From positions 28,656 through 92,655 of the forward strand of contig JAJTHG010000023.1 in assembly GCA_021298835.1 (NCBI GenBank): DNA of 64,000 bases. Direction: 5' to 3'. Each line of letters begins with the position of its first letter. Position 1 is the stretch's first letter. The notes under the pieces are model-generated. The model was not told where the DNA came from, ran no database searches, and was given only the letters and a program-made list of their open reading frames with translations. The DNA comes from Gemmatimonadota bacterium. GTDB taxonomy: Bacteria; Gemmatimonadota; Gemmatimonadetes; Gemmatimonadales; Gemmatimonadaceae. Of the stretch, positions 44,393-54,550 are shown in pieces. The translations under genes and the position numbers were made by a program.

Positions 44393-45540
44393 CGCCGCGC
44401 GACCTGCGCCGCGCCGGCGCGGCAACCCTCGCGATCCACGGCGCCGCCGAACGGGCCGACCCCGACGCATCGGGCAGTGCCGGCATCCTGCGCGAGGTGC
44501 CCCCCGAGGTCGAGTACGGCAGCGCCGAGTACGTGCGGCGGCCCTCGGCCGCGAACGCCGACGCCGTCGCCCGGCGCCTCGCCCTCGTCGAGAGGGGCGA
44601 GGCCGCGCAGGTCATGGCCAGCGGCATGGGGGCGGCAGCCACCGCGCTCCTTACGCTGCTCCGCCCGGGCGACCACCTCCTCGCCTCGAGCTGGATGCCC
44701 GGCGGGATGCGCCGCTTCCTCGTCGAGGAACTCGGCGGGCGCGGGGTGGACGTGGCCCTCGTGGACCCCCTCGAAAGTCGCGGGTGGCGCAAGCGCCTGC
44801 GCAAGCAGACGCGCGCGATCTTCGTCGAGTCGCCCTCGTCCGGCTCCGGCCGCGTGCTCGACCTGCGTCCCATTTCGTACCTCACCCACGACACGGGGCT
44901 CGCGCTGGTCGTTGACGCCTCCCGCGGCTCCCCCGCCGTGCTCCGGCCCCTCGAGCACGGCGCGGACCTCGTGCTCCATACCACACTGCGGCACCTGGGC
45001 GGCCATGCCGACCTCGCCGGCGGCGTGGTCGTCGGTACGGCCCCGGTCATCGAGGAAGTCCGCGAGAAGATGTACCGCTGGGGACAGGCCCCCGACCCCG
45101 AGGTCGCGTGGCTCCTGCAGCGCGGCCTCGCCACCCTCGACCTGCGGCTCGACCGGCAGGCCCGGACCGCCGAGCGGCTCGCTACCTGGGCCGCCGAACG
45201 CCGCGAGGTCCGGCGCGTCCACTGGCCCGGCCTCCCGGACCATCCCGACCACGAGATCGCGCAGGTCATGCTCGTGCGGCCGCTGCCGACCGTCGGCCTC
45301 GAGTTCGCTGGCGGCACCCGCGCAGCCGAACGGTTCCTCAAGCGCCTGAAGCTCGTGCGGCCGGCGCCCGCCCTCGGCGGCATCGAGACCACCGCCAGCG
45401 AACCGCGGTACGTCACCCACCCCCACCTCGACGCGCAGGAGCGCGGCATCATCGGCATACCCGACGGGCTCGTGCAGGTCGCCTGCGGGCTCGAGGATGC
45501 CGACGACCTGATCGCCGACGTCGAGCAGGCGCTCCGCTGA
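44389..45540 (+). CDS. Cys/Met-metabolism PLP-fold protein lacking the catalytic lysine
   Basis: The 383-residue protein aligns with cystathionine gamma-synthase and gamma-lyase types. The tetramer-type Tyr/Arg motif is YVRRPSAANADAV, the cofactor stacking region is MASGMGAAATALL, and the Asp that holds the pyridine nitrogen is kept in LVVDASRGSPAVLRPLEHGADLVLH-type context. The Schiff-base motif, normally S-x-T-K-Y-L-x-G-H-S-D, reads T-T-L-R-H-L-G-G-H-A-D, so Arg201 (codon CGG at 44989) replaces the lysine. The C-terminal domain is complete. It is therefore probably not a normal PLP enzyme. It could be a binding or regulatory protein. The gene is last in the overlapping operon begun by lepA. 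Confidence 0.85.
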   Translation: MTPRDLRRAGAATLAIHGAAERADPDASGSAGILREVPPEVEYGSAEYVRRPSAANADAVARRLALVERGEAAQVMASGMGAAATALLTLLRPGDHLLASSWMPGGMRRFLVEELGGRGVDVALVDPLESRGWRKRLRKQTRAIFVESPSSGSGRVLDLRPISYLTHDTGLALVVDASRGSPAVLRPLEHGADLVLHTTLRHLGGHADLAGGVVVGTAPVIEEVREKMYRWGQAPDPEVAWLLQRGLATLDLRLDRQARTAERLATWAAERREVRRVHWPGLPDHPDHEIAQVMLVRPLPTVGLEFAGGTRAAERFLKRLKLVRPAPALGGIETTASEPRYVTHPHLDAQERGIIGIPDGLVQVACGLEDADDLIADVEQALR

Positions 45541-45560
45541 GCGCCGCCCCGGGCGGTCGC

Positions 45561-45566
45561 TAGCTT
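45561..45566 (+). promoter_or_regulatory. -10 element (TAGCTT) of ftsE
   Basis: TAGCTT ends 8 nt before GTG 45575. The gap leaves little or no leader. It separates the division operon from the PLP-fold gene, which ends 34 nt upstream of ftsE. Confidence 0.45.
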
Positions 45567-45574
45567 TCGGCCTC

Positions 45575-46264
45575 GTGATCCGGTACACGAGCGTCCACAA
45601 GGAGTACCCCCGAACCGGCGTCGCCCTGACCGGGGTCTCGCTCGCGATCGGCAAGGGGGAGTTCGTCTTCCTCACCGGCCCGTCGGGTGCGGGGAAGAGC
45701 ACCTTCCTCAAGCTCCTCTTCTTCGAGGAGCGGCCCACGCGCGGCGAGGTGAAGATCGGCCCGGTCTCCTCGGCCACCGCCCGCACGCGCGACGTCGTGG
45801 ACCTGCGCCGCCGGCTCGGCATCGTCTTCCAGGACTTCCGCCTCCTCGAGGACCGCACGGCCGAGCAGAACGTCGCGTTCGCCCTCGAGGTCATCGGCAC
45901 GCCGCAGGGCGCCATCCCGGCCCGGGTCGCGCGCGCGCTGGCACAGGTGGGACTCGCCGGCAAGGGCCACGCCCTCCCGCGCGAGCTCTCCGGCGGCGAG
46001 CAGCAGCGCGTGGCGATCGCGCGCGCCCTCGTCAACGACCCGTTCGTGCTCATCGCCGACGAGCCCACCGGCAACCTCGACGACCGCGCGACGCGCGGCA
46101 TCTTCGATCTGCTCCGGGCCATCAACGCGTCGGGCACCGCAGTGATCATGGCGACGCACAACATGGAGCTCATCCGGCGGAATCCGTACCGCACACTCGA
46201 GCTCAACCGCGGCCAGCTCGTCTTCGACTCGGCCGACACGCCGGGCGACGGGGAGGGCACGTGA
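45575..46264 (+). CDS. ftsE: Cell-division ATP-binding protein FtsE
   Basis: The 229-residue ABC ATPase pairs with FtsX at the division site. Walker A is GPSGAGKST, Q-loop FQDFRLLEDRT, signature LSGGEQQRVAIARAL, Walker B VLIADEPTGNLD and H-loop ATHN. It has the length and FtsE-like QDFRLL loop. It starts at GTG and overlaps ftsX by GTGA. Confidence 0.95.
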   Translation: MIRYTSVHKEYPRTGVALTGVSLAIGKGEFVFLTGPSGAGKSTFLKLLFFEERPTRGEVKIGPVSSATARTRDVVDLRRRLGIVFQDFRLLEDRTAEQNVAFALEVIGTPQGAIPARVARALAQVGLAGKGHALPRELSGGEQQRVAIARALVNDPFVLIADEPTGNLDDRATRGIFDLLRAINASGTAVIMATHNMELIRRNPYRTLELNRGQLVFDSADTPGDGEGT

Positions 46265-47109
46265 GACTCGCCCTCCGCGAGGCCCTGCTCGCCTTCCGCC
46301 GCGCCCCGCTGCTCAGCGTGCTCTCCGTGACGACGATCGCCGTCTCCCTCTTCGCCTTCGGCCTCTTCGGGCTGGTCGCCGTCAACCTCCGGAGCGCCCT
46401 CCAGCGCGTCGAGGAGCGCGTCGAGGTCCGCGCCTTCCTGGCGGAGGGCACCCCCGCCGACGCCGCCGCGGCGGCCATCGCCGACATCCTGGTCTTCCCC
46501 GAGGTCGCGACGGCGGAGTACGTCACCCCCGAGCGCGCCCTCGCCCGCGCCCGCACGGAGCTTGGCGAGTTCGAGGACGTTTTCGAGGCCGGGGTGCTGC
46601 CCGGCTCGATCGAGCTGCGCCTGCGCGAGGGCCAGCGCGCACCGGCCACCGTCGCGGCGGTGGCCCGGCGCCTCCGCACCTTCCCGTTCGTGGATGACGT
46701 GCGCTACGGTGCCGAATGGGTCGAGAAGCTCTACCGGCTCCGGACGATCGCCACCGTCGCCGGCCTCGCGCTCGGCGCGGCCTTCGCCGCGGTGGCGGTC
46801 ATCATCATCGGCACCACGATCCGGATGACGGTCCTCGCGCGGGCGCGCGAGATCAGTCTCATGCGGCTCGTCGGCGCGACCGACGGCTTCATCCGGCTCC
46901 CCTTCCTGCTCGAGGGGCTCGCCAAGGGGGTCCTCGGCGGCGGCCTGGCCCTCGGGCTGCTCTACATCGCGACCCGCGTCATCTCGGCACAGCTCATCGA
47001 GGTGACCTTCTTCGATCCTCCGCTGGCCGCCGGCGGCGTGCTCGCGGGAGCCCTCCTCGGCTTCGTCGGCAGCGCCGTCTCGGTCGGGCGGCAGCTTCGG
47101 CGGGTGTGA
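46261..47109 (+). CDS. ftsX: Cell-division protein FtsX
   Basis: The 282-residue permease-like protein has four membrane helices (near residues 25-45, 160-185, 210-235 and 250-275). A periplasmic loop follows the first helix (EERVEVRAFLAEGTP...VEKLYRLR). It relays FtsE ATP use to murein-hydrolase activators. The next gene encodes an EnvC-like activator and starts at an overlapping TGATG, which supports the role. Confidence 0.93.
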   Translation: MRLALREALLAFRRAPLLSVLSVTTIAVSLFAFGLFGLVAVNLRSALQRVEERVEVRAFLAEGTPADAAAAAIADILVFPEVATAEYVTPERALARARTELGEFEDVFEAGVLPGSIELRLREGQRAPATVAAVARRLRTFPFVDDVRYGAEWVEKLYRLRTIATVAGLALGAAFAAVAVIIIGTTIRMTVLARAREISLMRLVGATDGFIRLPFLLEGLAKGVLGGGLALGLLYIATRVISAQLIEVTFFDPPLAAGGVLAGALLGFVGSAVSVGRQLRRV

Positions 47110-48359
47110 TGCGCGGCATGCCGGGCGCGGCGCGGCGCTTCGCCGTCGCGATCGGGCTGGCGGTCGGGCCGGCGGTCGGGCTGGCGGTCGGGCTGGCGGT
47201 CGGCACGGCGGCGCCGCTGGCCGCGCAGCAGCCGCCGCCCGCCGGCTCGTCCGAGGAGCGTATCCGGCGCGAGCGCGAGGAGCTCGAGCAACTGCGGCGC
47301 GAACGCCAGCTCCTCGAGCAGCGGATGCGCGAGCTCCAAGGCGACGCCCACGACCTCTCCGAGGAGGTCCGCAACCTCGACGCCCAGGCCGACGCCACCG
47401 CCCGCGCCGTCGCGGCCCTCGACCGGCAGCTCGCCGCGCTCACCGAGAACATCGGCGAGGTCACCGGCGCGATGCTGCGCGCCGAGGACGAGCTCGTCGC
47501 CAAGCGCGCCGTGCTCCGGCGGCGCCTGCAGGACATCTACAAGCGCGGGGCCCTGCGCGACGCCGAGGCGCTCCTCGCTGCGGAATCCTTCGGCCAGCTC
47601 GTCTCGCGCTACAAGTACCTGCACCTCGTGGCCGTCCGCGACCGCGCCCTCGTCGGGCGCGTCGGCGAACTGCGCGACCAGATCGCCCGCCAGCGCGAGC
47701 AGCTTGTCCTGCTCCAGGGCGACATGGAACGCAGCCGCCGCGACCGCGCCGACGAGGAGCAGCGCCTGCGCACCCTCGAGCGCGACCGCACGCGGAGTCT
47801 CGCGTCGGTGCAGCGCCAGGCCCGCCAGGTGGGGGCGCGCCTCGAGCGCTACCGGCGCGACGAGGTGCGCATCGCCGGCGCCATCGAGCGCCTCGAGGCC
47901 GAGCGACGTCGCGCCGAGCTGCGGCCCGACGCGCCGGCCTCGCCGAGCTCGCTCCGGTCCGCCGACGCCGGCCGCCTCGACTGGCCCGTTGACGGTACGC
48001 TGCTCTACACCTTCGGGCGCAACATCGCCCCGGAGAACACCACCACGCGCTGGAACGGCGTCGGCATCGAGGCCCCTGCCGGCACCCCCGTCAAGAGCGT
48101 CGCCGCGGGCGAGGTCATGATCGCCGAGCCCATCGGCACCTACGGGCTCACCGTCGTCGTCCAGCATGGGGGAGGCGACTACTCCGTCTACGGGTCGCTG
48201 CAGCGCCTGCTCGTGCGCAAGGGCGACCGCGTGGCGAAGGGCGACCCGATCGGCACCGTGGGCGCCGCCGACCCCGAGATGCCGGCCCACCTGCACTTCG
48301 AGATCCGGCCGCGCGGCCGCGCCACCGACCCGCTGCAGTGGCTGCGGAACCGTCGGTGA
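47109..48359 (+). CDS. envC: EnvC-like murein hydrolase activator with degenerate LytM domain
   Basis: The 416-residue protein has a signal peptide whose core is a GLAVG repeat. A coiled coil follows (about residues 45-260, Arg/Glu/Leu-rich), then a C-terminal LytM/M23 fold (LDWPVDGTLLYTFGRN to the end). The first zinc ligands are missing: RWNGVGIEAPAGTPV has Asn and Gly where active enzymes have His and Asp, and YGSL replaces the usual YxHL. E. coli EnvC shows the same losses and acts by activating amidases, not by cutting. Only HLHFEI keeps an active-type motif. The ftsE-ftsX-envC order supports recruitment by FtsX. Confidence 0.9.
   Translation: MRGMPGAARRFAVAIGLAVGPAVGLAVGLAVGTAAPLAAQQPPPAGSSEERIRREREELEQLRRERQLLEQRMRELQGDAHDLSEEVRNLDAQADATARAVAALDRQLAALTENIGEVTGAMLRAEDELVAKRAVLRRRLQDIYKRGALRDAEALLAAESFGQLVSRYKYLHLVAVRDRALVGRVGELRDQIARQREQLVLLQGDMERSRRDRADEEQRLRTLERDRTRSLASVQRQARQVGARLERYRRDEVRIAGAIERLEAERRRAELRPDAPASPSSLRSADAGRLDWPVDGTLLYTFGRNIAPENTTTRWNGVGIEAPAGTPVKSVAAGEVMIAEPIGTYGLTVVVQHGGGDYSVYGSLQRLLVRKGDRVAKGDPIGTVGAADPEMPAHLHFEIRPRGRATDPLQWLRNRR
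47154..47201 (+). repeat. 12-bp tandem repeat in the envC signal peptide, 4 copies
   Basis: GGGCTGGCGGTC is repeated four times (the second copy has one change). Each copy encodes Gly-Leu/Pro-Ala-Val of the hydrophobic core. Copy changes stay in frame and would lengthen or shorten the signal. Confidence 0.8.
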
Positions 48360-49276
48360 GCCCGCGGGGATCCATCAAGCCCACCGGCACCCCGTCCGCG
48401 GAACCGCGGCCGGACCTGCGCGCGCTCCCCGGCCCGCTCGGGGCCCACGTCTCGTCGGCCGGCGGCAGCGCCGAAGCCCCGCCGCGCGCCGACGCCGTGG
48501 GCGCGACCGCACTGCAGCTCTTCACCAAGACTGCCAACCAGTGGAAGGAGCGCGAGGTCGCCCCCGACGAGGCCGCCGCCTTCCGCGCCGCGCACGCCGC
48601 CGCCGGCGTCGCCTTCGCCGTCGCGCACGACAGCTACCTGATCAACCTCGCCTCGCCCGACGCGGGGCTGCGCGCCCGCTCGCTCGCGAGCTTCCGCGCC
48701 GAGCTCCGGCGCAGCGAGGCTCTGGGCCTCGACGCCATCGTGTCGCACCCCGGCAACTACATGGACGACCGGGACGCCGGCCTCGCCCGCAACGCCGACG
48801 CGATCGCGGAGGCGCTCGCCGCCGAGCCGGGCCGCGTCCGGCTCTGTCTCGAGACGACCGCCGGCAGCGGCACCGCCCTCGGCCGCACCTTCGAGGAACT
48901 CGCGGCGATCATTGCTCGCCTGCCGGCCGCCGTCGCCGGCCGCGTCGCGGTCTGCCTCGATACCTGCCACGTCTTCGCCGCCGGCTACGACCTCGTCGGC
49001 GACTACGACGGCGTCTGGGCCCGCTTCGACGACGCGCTCGGCCTCGAGCGCCTCGCCGTGCTCCACCTCAACGACTCGCAGGGCGCCCTCGGCTCCCGCA
49101 AGGACCGCCACGCCGGCATCGGCGAGGGGCACTTGGGCGAAGCCACCTTCGCCCGGGTGATGCGCGACCCGCGACTGTCGCGCGTCCCCAAGCTCATCGA
49201 GACCCCCAAGGGCGACGACCCGGAGACCTTCGACCGCCGCAATCTCGGACGGCTCCTGCGGCTGGCGGCCGGCTGA
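48356..49276 (+). CDS. nfo: Endonuclease IV (AP endonuclease)
   Basis: The 306-residue TIM-barrel nuclease cuts at abasic sites using three zinc ions. Metal-ligand motifs are HDSYLIN, SHPGNYMDD, LETTAGSG, CLDTCHVFAAGYD and HLNDS...RKDRHAGIGEGHLG. The start is chosen at GTG 48356, which overlaps the envC stop (GTGA); a GTG 18 nt upstream is possible. It is the last gene of the ftsE operon and is followed by a long hairpin. Confidence 0.95.
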   Translation: MSPRGSIKPTGTPSAEPRPDLRALPGPLGAHVSSAGGSAEAPPRADAVGATALQLFTKTANQWKEREVAPDEAAAFRAAHAAAGVAFAVAHDSYLINLASPDAGLRARSLASFRAELRRSEALGLDAIVSHPGNYMDDRDAGLARNADAIAEALAAEPGRVRLCLETTAGSGTALGRTFEELAAIIARLPAAVAGRVAVCLDTCHVFAAGYDLVGDYDGVWARFDDALGLERLAVLHLNDSQGALGSRKDRHAGIGEGHLGEATFARVMRDPRLSRVPKLIETPKGDDPETFDRRNLGRLLRLAAG

Positions 49277-49292
49277 CCCGCCGGCGCGCCGA

Positions 49293-49342
49293 GGGGCAGC
49301 GGCGCGGGCCATGACCATGGTCACGTCCCGCGCCGCTGCCCC
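49293..49342. terminator. 16-bp hairpin between nfo and the lipoprotein gene
   Basis: The arms 49293-49308 and 49327-49342 are exact reverse complements. The 18-nt loop itself contains the palindrome TGACCATGGTCA. It lies between converging genes and probably ends transcription from both sides. Confidence 0.72.
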
Positions 49343-49377
49343 CGGGCTCCCCGCCGTTGACGGACGGCGGCGGGCGA

Positions 49378-49851
49378 TCAGCTCGGATTGACGACCCTCA
49401 CCGGGACCTGGGCGTCGAAGTCGCTGTGGTTCTCGCCCGTGTGGTAGAGCTGCAGCCCCACCTGCACCGGCGACGCCTGCACCGTCGAGCCCGTCATGAC
49501 GCCCGACGTGCGGGAACCGCTGCTCAGGGTGAACGTGAGCCCCGCGCCGGACGGCGGGTTGAACCGGACCTGGAAGTCGCTGTCGTTGTTCGCCGGGTCC
49601 GACGCACCGGACCCGTCGAGCCACGTCACGCGGATCGTCGTGGCGACGTTGCGGACCAGCTGCAGCGGACCGCCCGTGACGTTGTTCGGCGTCACGTTCA
49701 GGGTCTGGATGACGACGCCCGAGTTGTCGAGGACCTCGACCCGCGCCGAGGCGACGGTGATGTCCTCGTGCTCGTGGTCGTCGCCGCAGGCGGCGAGCGT
49801 GGCGACGGCGGCGGCGGCGAACGCACGGCGGGCGAACGTGGTGATGCGCAT
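49378..49851 (-). CDS. Small lipoprotein with His/Asp-rich N-terminus
   Basis: The 157-residue product has a lipoprotein signal (AAAAVATLAAC, Cys about 21) followed at once by GDDHEHEDI. An immunoglobulin-like beta fold rich in Thr/Asn/Val follows. The ending HTGENHSDFDAQVPVRVV adds further His residues. It lies 50 nt after a TonB receptor gene on the same strand. A metal-binding surface lipoprotein that works with the receptor is likely, but this is inferred from the His-rich head and position. Confidence 0.75.
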   Translation of the reverse strand: MRITTFARRAFAAAAVATLAACGDDHEHEDITVASARVEVLDNSGVVIQTLNVTPNNVTGGPLQLVRNVATTIRVTWLDGSGASDPANNDSDFQVRFNPPSGAGLTFTLSSGSRTSGVMTGSTVQASPVQVGLQLYHTGENHSDFDAQVPVRVVNPS

Positions 49852-49901
49852 GGAATGCTCCTGGTGGTGGAGGTGGTGGAAAGGGATCCGCTCGTCGCGG
49901 A

Positions 49902-52223
49902 TCAGAATGACACGCGATACAGCACAGACAGGTTCCGCCCGGCTTCGGGCAGGACCACCTTGGTCCGCGCAAGGTGGTCGCGGTACAGCGAGTTGGTGGC
50001 GTTGTCGAGGCGCAGCGTCAGCGTGTGGAACCGCGCCCCGACGAGGAAGCGCAATCCCGCCACGAGGTTGAGCACCTGATAACCGTCGGTGGGCCGCTCG
50101 TAGTCGCCGGTGCGATCCTGCCGCGCGGCGGCACGCACCGTCGCCCCCGCGAACCAGCGCCGCGACTCGTAGCGCGTCCCCACCGAGCCTTGCAGCGGCG
50201 GGATCCACGGCAGCCAGCGCGACGCCGGACCGGCGGGGAAGGTGTCGGTGAGGGTGGCGCTGGCCGGCACCGAGTCGCGCGGCACGAGGTCCACCCGCCG
50301 GCCCAGTACCCACGACGCCGTCCCCTCGACGACCCACGCCGCCGCCGGGGACCACGTGAACCCGCCGTCGGCACCCGTGAACACCGCGTCGGTGTTCACG
50401 TACTGGAACTTCGGGGCCAGGCCCTGCCGTCCCAGCTCGCCGGTGTTCCGCGCGAAGATGAAGTCGGTCAGCGCGTTGCGGTACACGCTCGCCTCGGCCT
50501 GCACCGGGCCTCGGGTCACCCGCACGAACGCCTCGGCCCCGAGGCCCGTCTCCTGCCGGATCGCCGGGTTCCCGACATCGTACGAGTACGCGGCGAGGTG
50601 CGGGCCGTCGGAATAGAGCTCGTTGAAGTCCGGCGTGCGGAAGGCGCGCGCCAGCGTGCCGCCGATGCGCACACCGTCGATCGGCTCGACGAGCATTCCC
50701 ATCGAGCCGCTCACCGACCCGAACGTCCGCGCCCGCACCGGCACGAACGCGCCGCCGATCTCGACCGTCCGCCGGCGGTCGAGCGGCGTGAACTGCGCCA
50801 GATCGTAGCGAAGCCCCGCCTGGCCGCGCACGCGTCCCGAACCGTATTCCTGCACGGCGAACCCCGCGAGACTCCAGTCGCCGGTGTCGGTGGCGCGATT
50901 CGCCCCGCCGACGTCCACCCGGCGCAACTGCGCGCGGGCTCCCACCGCCCCCGACGAGGCGAGCCCCCACGCCCCGTGCCGCGCGACCCCCTCGAACGCC
51001 GCGAGGTTCTGCATGAACGACACCGTCACCCGGCCCGGCGCCCCGAGCTCCTGGTGCGCGTACAGGGTGTACTGCGCCGACCCCCGCACCGACGTGAAGG
51101 GGCCGCGCCGGCCGTGCCGCTCGCCGTCGACGCGAAGCGTGTTGCGCCACATGCGGAGGTCCACGCCGTTCGGGTGCGCGCCGGTGAAGCCGCCGGGCAG
51201 CCCGTAGCTCGAGAAGTAGCTGCGCAGCGCCACCCCGAGGTGTCCGTCGGCGCCGACGCGCGAGGCCCCGATCGCGCCGCCGTACGTCGCGAGCTGCGTG
51301 TTCCCCATCACGCCCGCCGGCGTGCGCAGGTCGCCCGCCTGCCGCGCCGTCCCCTCGAACCGCCACGCGGTCTCCCCGCGGCGCGCCGTGAACACCCCGG
51401 CCAGCGCCCCGCCTGGCTGCACCGAGCTCCCCTGCACCGAGAGCGTGCCGTGCGTGTCGTCCGGCAGCGACGTCGGCACCACGTCCTGCACCACGTTCAC
51501 CACACCACCCAGCGCGTTGGGCCCGTAGAGCAGCGACATCGGGCCGCGCACCACGTCGAACTGCGTGGCGGCGATCGGCTCCATCGCCGTCGCGTGGTCG
51601 GCCGAGGTCGCGCTCAGGTCGCCCGGACGCAGCCCGTCCTCGAGCACCAGCACGCGATCGCCGCCGAGGCCGCGGAGCACGGGGCGCGCTGTCGCCGGCC
51701 CCATTGACGTGGCGACGAACCCGGGCGTCCCCGCCAGAGTCGCGCTCACCGTGACGTCGGATCGCCGGTCGAGCGCGGCGCCGCTCACGACGGTCGTCGC
51801 GCTGATCGTCCGGTCCACCGGCCGCTCGTCCACCGTCCCCGTCACCACCGTCGCCGCGAGCGACGCGGCCGAGGGCCGCAGCACCACGCGGACCTCCACC
51901 ACGCCGTCGGCCGGGACGTTGACGGTGCGCGCGACCGTCGCATAGCCGATGCGCTGCACCGACAGCGTGGCCGTCCCGGCCGGTACGCTCGCGAACACGA
52001 AGCGCCCGTCGGCGTGCGTGGCGTACTCCCGGTGCAGTTCGAGCAGTCGCACCCGGGCGAACGCGAGCACTTCGCCGGTCGCCGAGTCGGCCACGACGCC
52101 GCGAAGCTCCCCGCGGGGCGCGGCCTGCCCCGGCAGGGCAGGCGCGCGCCCCACGCTCGCGGCGAGCGGAAGCAGACACGGCAGGAGGCGCACCGCGAGG
52201 CGGCGCGATCGCGCAGGCGACAT
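49902..52223 (-). CDS. TonB-dependent receptor, probable metal or metallophore uptake
   Basis: From ATG 52223 the 773-residue protein has a signal peptide (RLAVRLLPCLLPLAASVG). A carboxypeptidase-like domain follows (GELRGVVADSATGEVLAFARVRLLE), then a plug (ATARPVLRGLGGDRVLVLEDGLRPGD, DVVRGPMSLLYGPNALGGVVNVV) and a barrel ending in RVSF. The plug motif with SADHATAMEPIAATQ resembles ZnuD-type and copper/zinc receptors. Flanking genes encode a His-rich lipoprotein and a small Cys/His secreted protein. A metal substrate is therefore likely but not proven. Confidence 0.9.
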   Translation of the reverse strand: MSPARSRRLAVRLLPCLLPLAASVGRAPALPGQAAPRGELRGVVADSATGEVLAFARVRLLELHREYATHADGRFVFASVPAGTATLSVQRIGYATVARTVNVPADGVVEVRVVLRPSAASLAATVVTGTVDERPVDRTISATTVVSGAALDRRSDVTVSATLAGTPGFVATSMGPATARPVLRGLGGDRVLVLEDGLRPGDLSATSADHATAMEPIAATQFDVVRGPMSLLYGPNALGGVVNVVQDVVPTSLPDDTHGTLSVQGSSVQPGGALAGVFTARRGETAWRFEGTARQAGDLRTPAGVMGNTQLATYGGAIGASRVGADGHLGVALRSYFSSYGLPGGFTGAHPNGVDLRMWRNTLRVDGERHGRRGPFTSVRGSAQYTLYAHQELGAPGRVTVSFMQNLAAFEGVARHGAWGLASSGAVGARAQLRRVDVGGANRATDTGDWSLAGFAVQEYGSGRVRGQAGLRYDLAQFTPLDRRRTVEIGGAFVPVRARTFGSVSGSMGMLVEPIDGVRIGGTLARAFRTPDFNELYSDGPHLAAYSYDVGNPAIRQETGLGAEAFVRVTRGPVQAEASVYRNALTDFIFARNTGELGRQGLAPKFQYVNTDAVFTGADGGFTWSPAAAWVVEGTASWVLGRRVDLVPRDSVPASATLTDTFPAGPASRWLPWIPPLQGSVGTRYESRRWFAGATVRAAARQDRTGDYERPTDGYQVLNLVAGLRFLVGARFHTLTLRLDNATNSLYRDHLARTKVVLPEAGRNLSVLYRVSF

Positions 52224-52305
52224 CGGACGGGAGATGGGGAACGTCGGGCCCGGCTGGGCGGGAGCGACGCGGACTCGCCGGCCCCGGAGGGGCCGACGGC
52301 GGGAC

Positions 52306-52653
52306 TCAGATCGCCACGAAGGGCGGGGCCCGCGCCGGGGCGTGCGAACGCATGAGGCCGCCGCGGGCGAGGCGAGCATCCGACGGCACGGGCTCCGCCA
52401 GCGCCTTCGCGAGCCCGATCGTCACCGTCGGGGGCGTCACCCCGGTCCACTGCAGCGCCTGACAGAACGCGCAGTCGTGCGCGTGCTCCGGACCGTGGTC
52501 GCGGGCCGCGTCCGGCGACTCCACGTGCGCACCGATGGCGGACGCGCCGGCCACCGTGGCCTCGGCGATGGCGGATCCGACGCTGGCCGTCGTCCACACG
52601 CCCAGCAGCAGCCCCAGCATCACCGACCTGCCGACCCGTTGCAGCATCCGCAT
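52306..52653 (-). CDS. Small exported Cys/His protein (DUF2946-like)
   Basis: The 115-residue protein has a signal or anchor helix (about 10-30). Then comes a His-rich stretch DHGPEHAHDCAFCQALQW, whose DCAFCQ is a compact metal-type Cys pair. The tail is Pro-rich. The layout matches small proteins found beside copper and zinc TonB receptors. It is 82 nt upstream of the receptor gene on the same strand. A promoter with TTGGAC, 17 nt and TAGCGT ends 6 nt before its ATG, so it leads the operon and is probably translated from a leaderless mRNA. Confidence 0.7.
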   Translation of the reverse strand: MRMLQRVGRSVMLGLLLGVWTTASVGSAIAEATVAGASAIGAHVESPDAARDHGPEHAHDCAFCQALQWTGVTPPTVTIGLAKALAEPVPSDARLARGGLMRSHAPARAPPFVAI

Positions 52654-52659
52654 GCCCGT

Positions 52660-52688
52660 ACGCTAGCACCGAGCCGTCGGCCGTCCAA
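52660..52688 (-). promoter_or_regulatory. Promoter of the putative metal-uptake operon
   Basis: On the minus strand TTGGAC (52688-52683), a 17-nt spacer and TAGCGT (52665-52660). The -10 ends exactly 6 nt before ATG 52653. It is the best full example of the leaderless pattern in the window. Confidence 0.65.
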
Positions 52689-52757
52689 GGGCAGGACGGT
52701 GCAACTCCCGCCCGTGCCGCCACTTGGCTCGCATCCGGACCCGCGGTCCGAGCAGAA

Positions 52758-52786
52758 TTGACCCGCCCTCGGGCCGGGACTAACCT
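52758..52786 (+). promoter_or_regulatory. Sigma-70-type promoter of pckA
   Basis: TTGACC, a 17-nt spacer and TAACCT form a good promoter. The start would lie near 52793, giving a leader of about 88 nt before ATG 52881, long enough for control. Confidence 0.65.
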
Positions 52787-52880
52787 TTGCACCATCAACC
52801 CGCCGTTCCGTGGAGCGCCGCGTCCCGCCCCGTGCGAGGCCTTGCGGCGCGTCCCGTTTTCCGACTTCCCGGACTTACGC

Positions 52881-54494
<1,614 letters not shown>

Positions 54495-54550
54495 GGCGCG
54501 ACGCCCCGCCTCGCGCGCGACGCGGGGCGGGCCGTCGCCACGGCTGACGC

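Noticed and set aside
48338..48358. GTG 48338 as the nfo start
   Set aside because: Possible, but GTG 48356 overlaps the envC stop in the same GTGA register used by most genes in these operons.
52758..52880. Upstream start of pckA at 52758
   Set aside because: It coincides with the -35 element of a good promoter whose transcript would begin later, and the added residues are not PEPCK-like.
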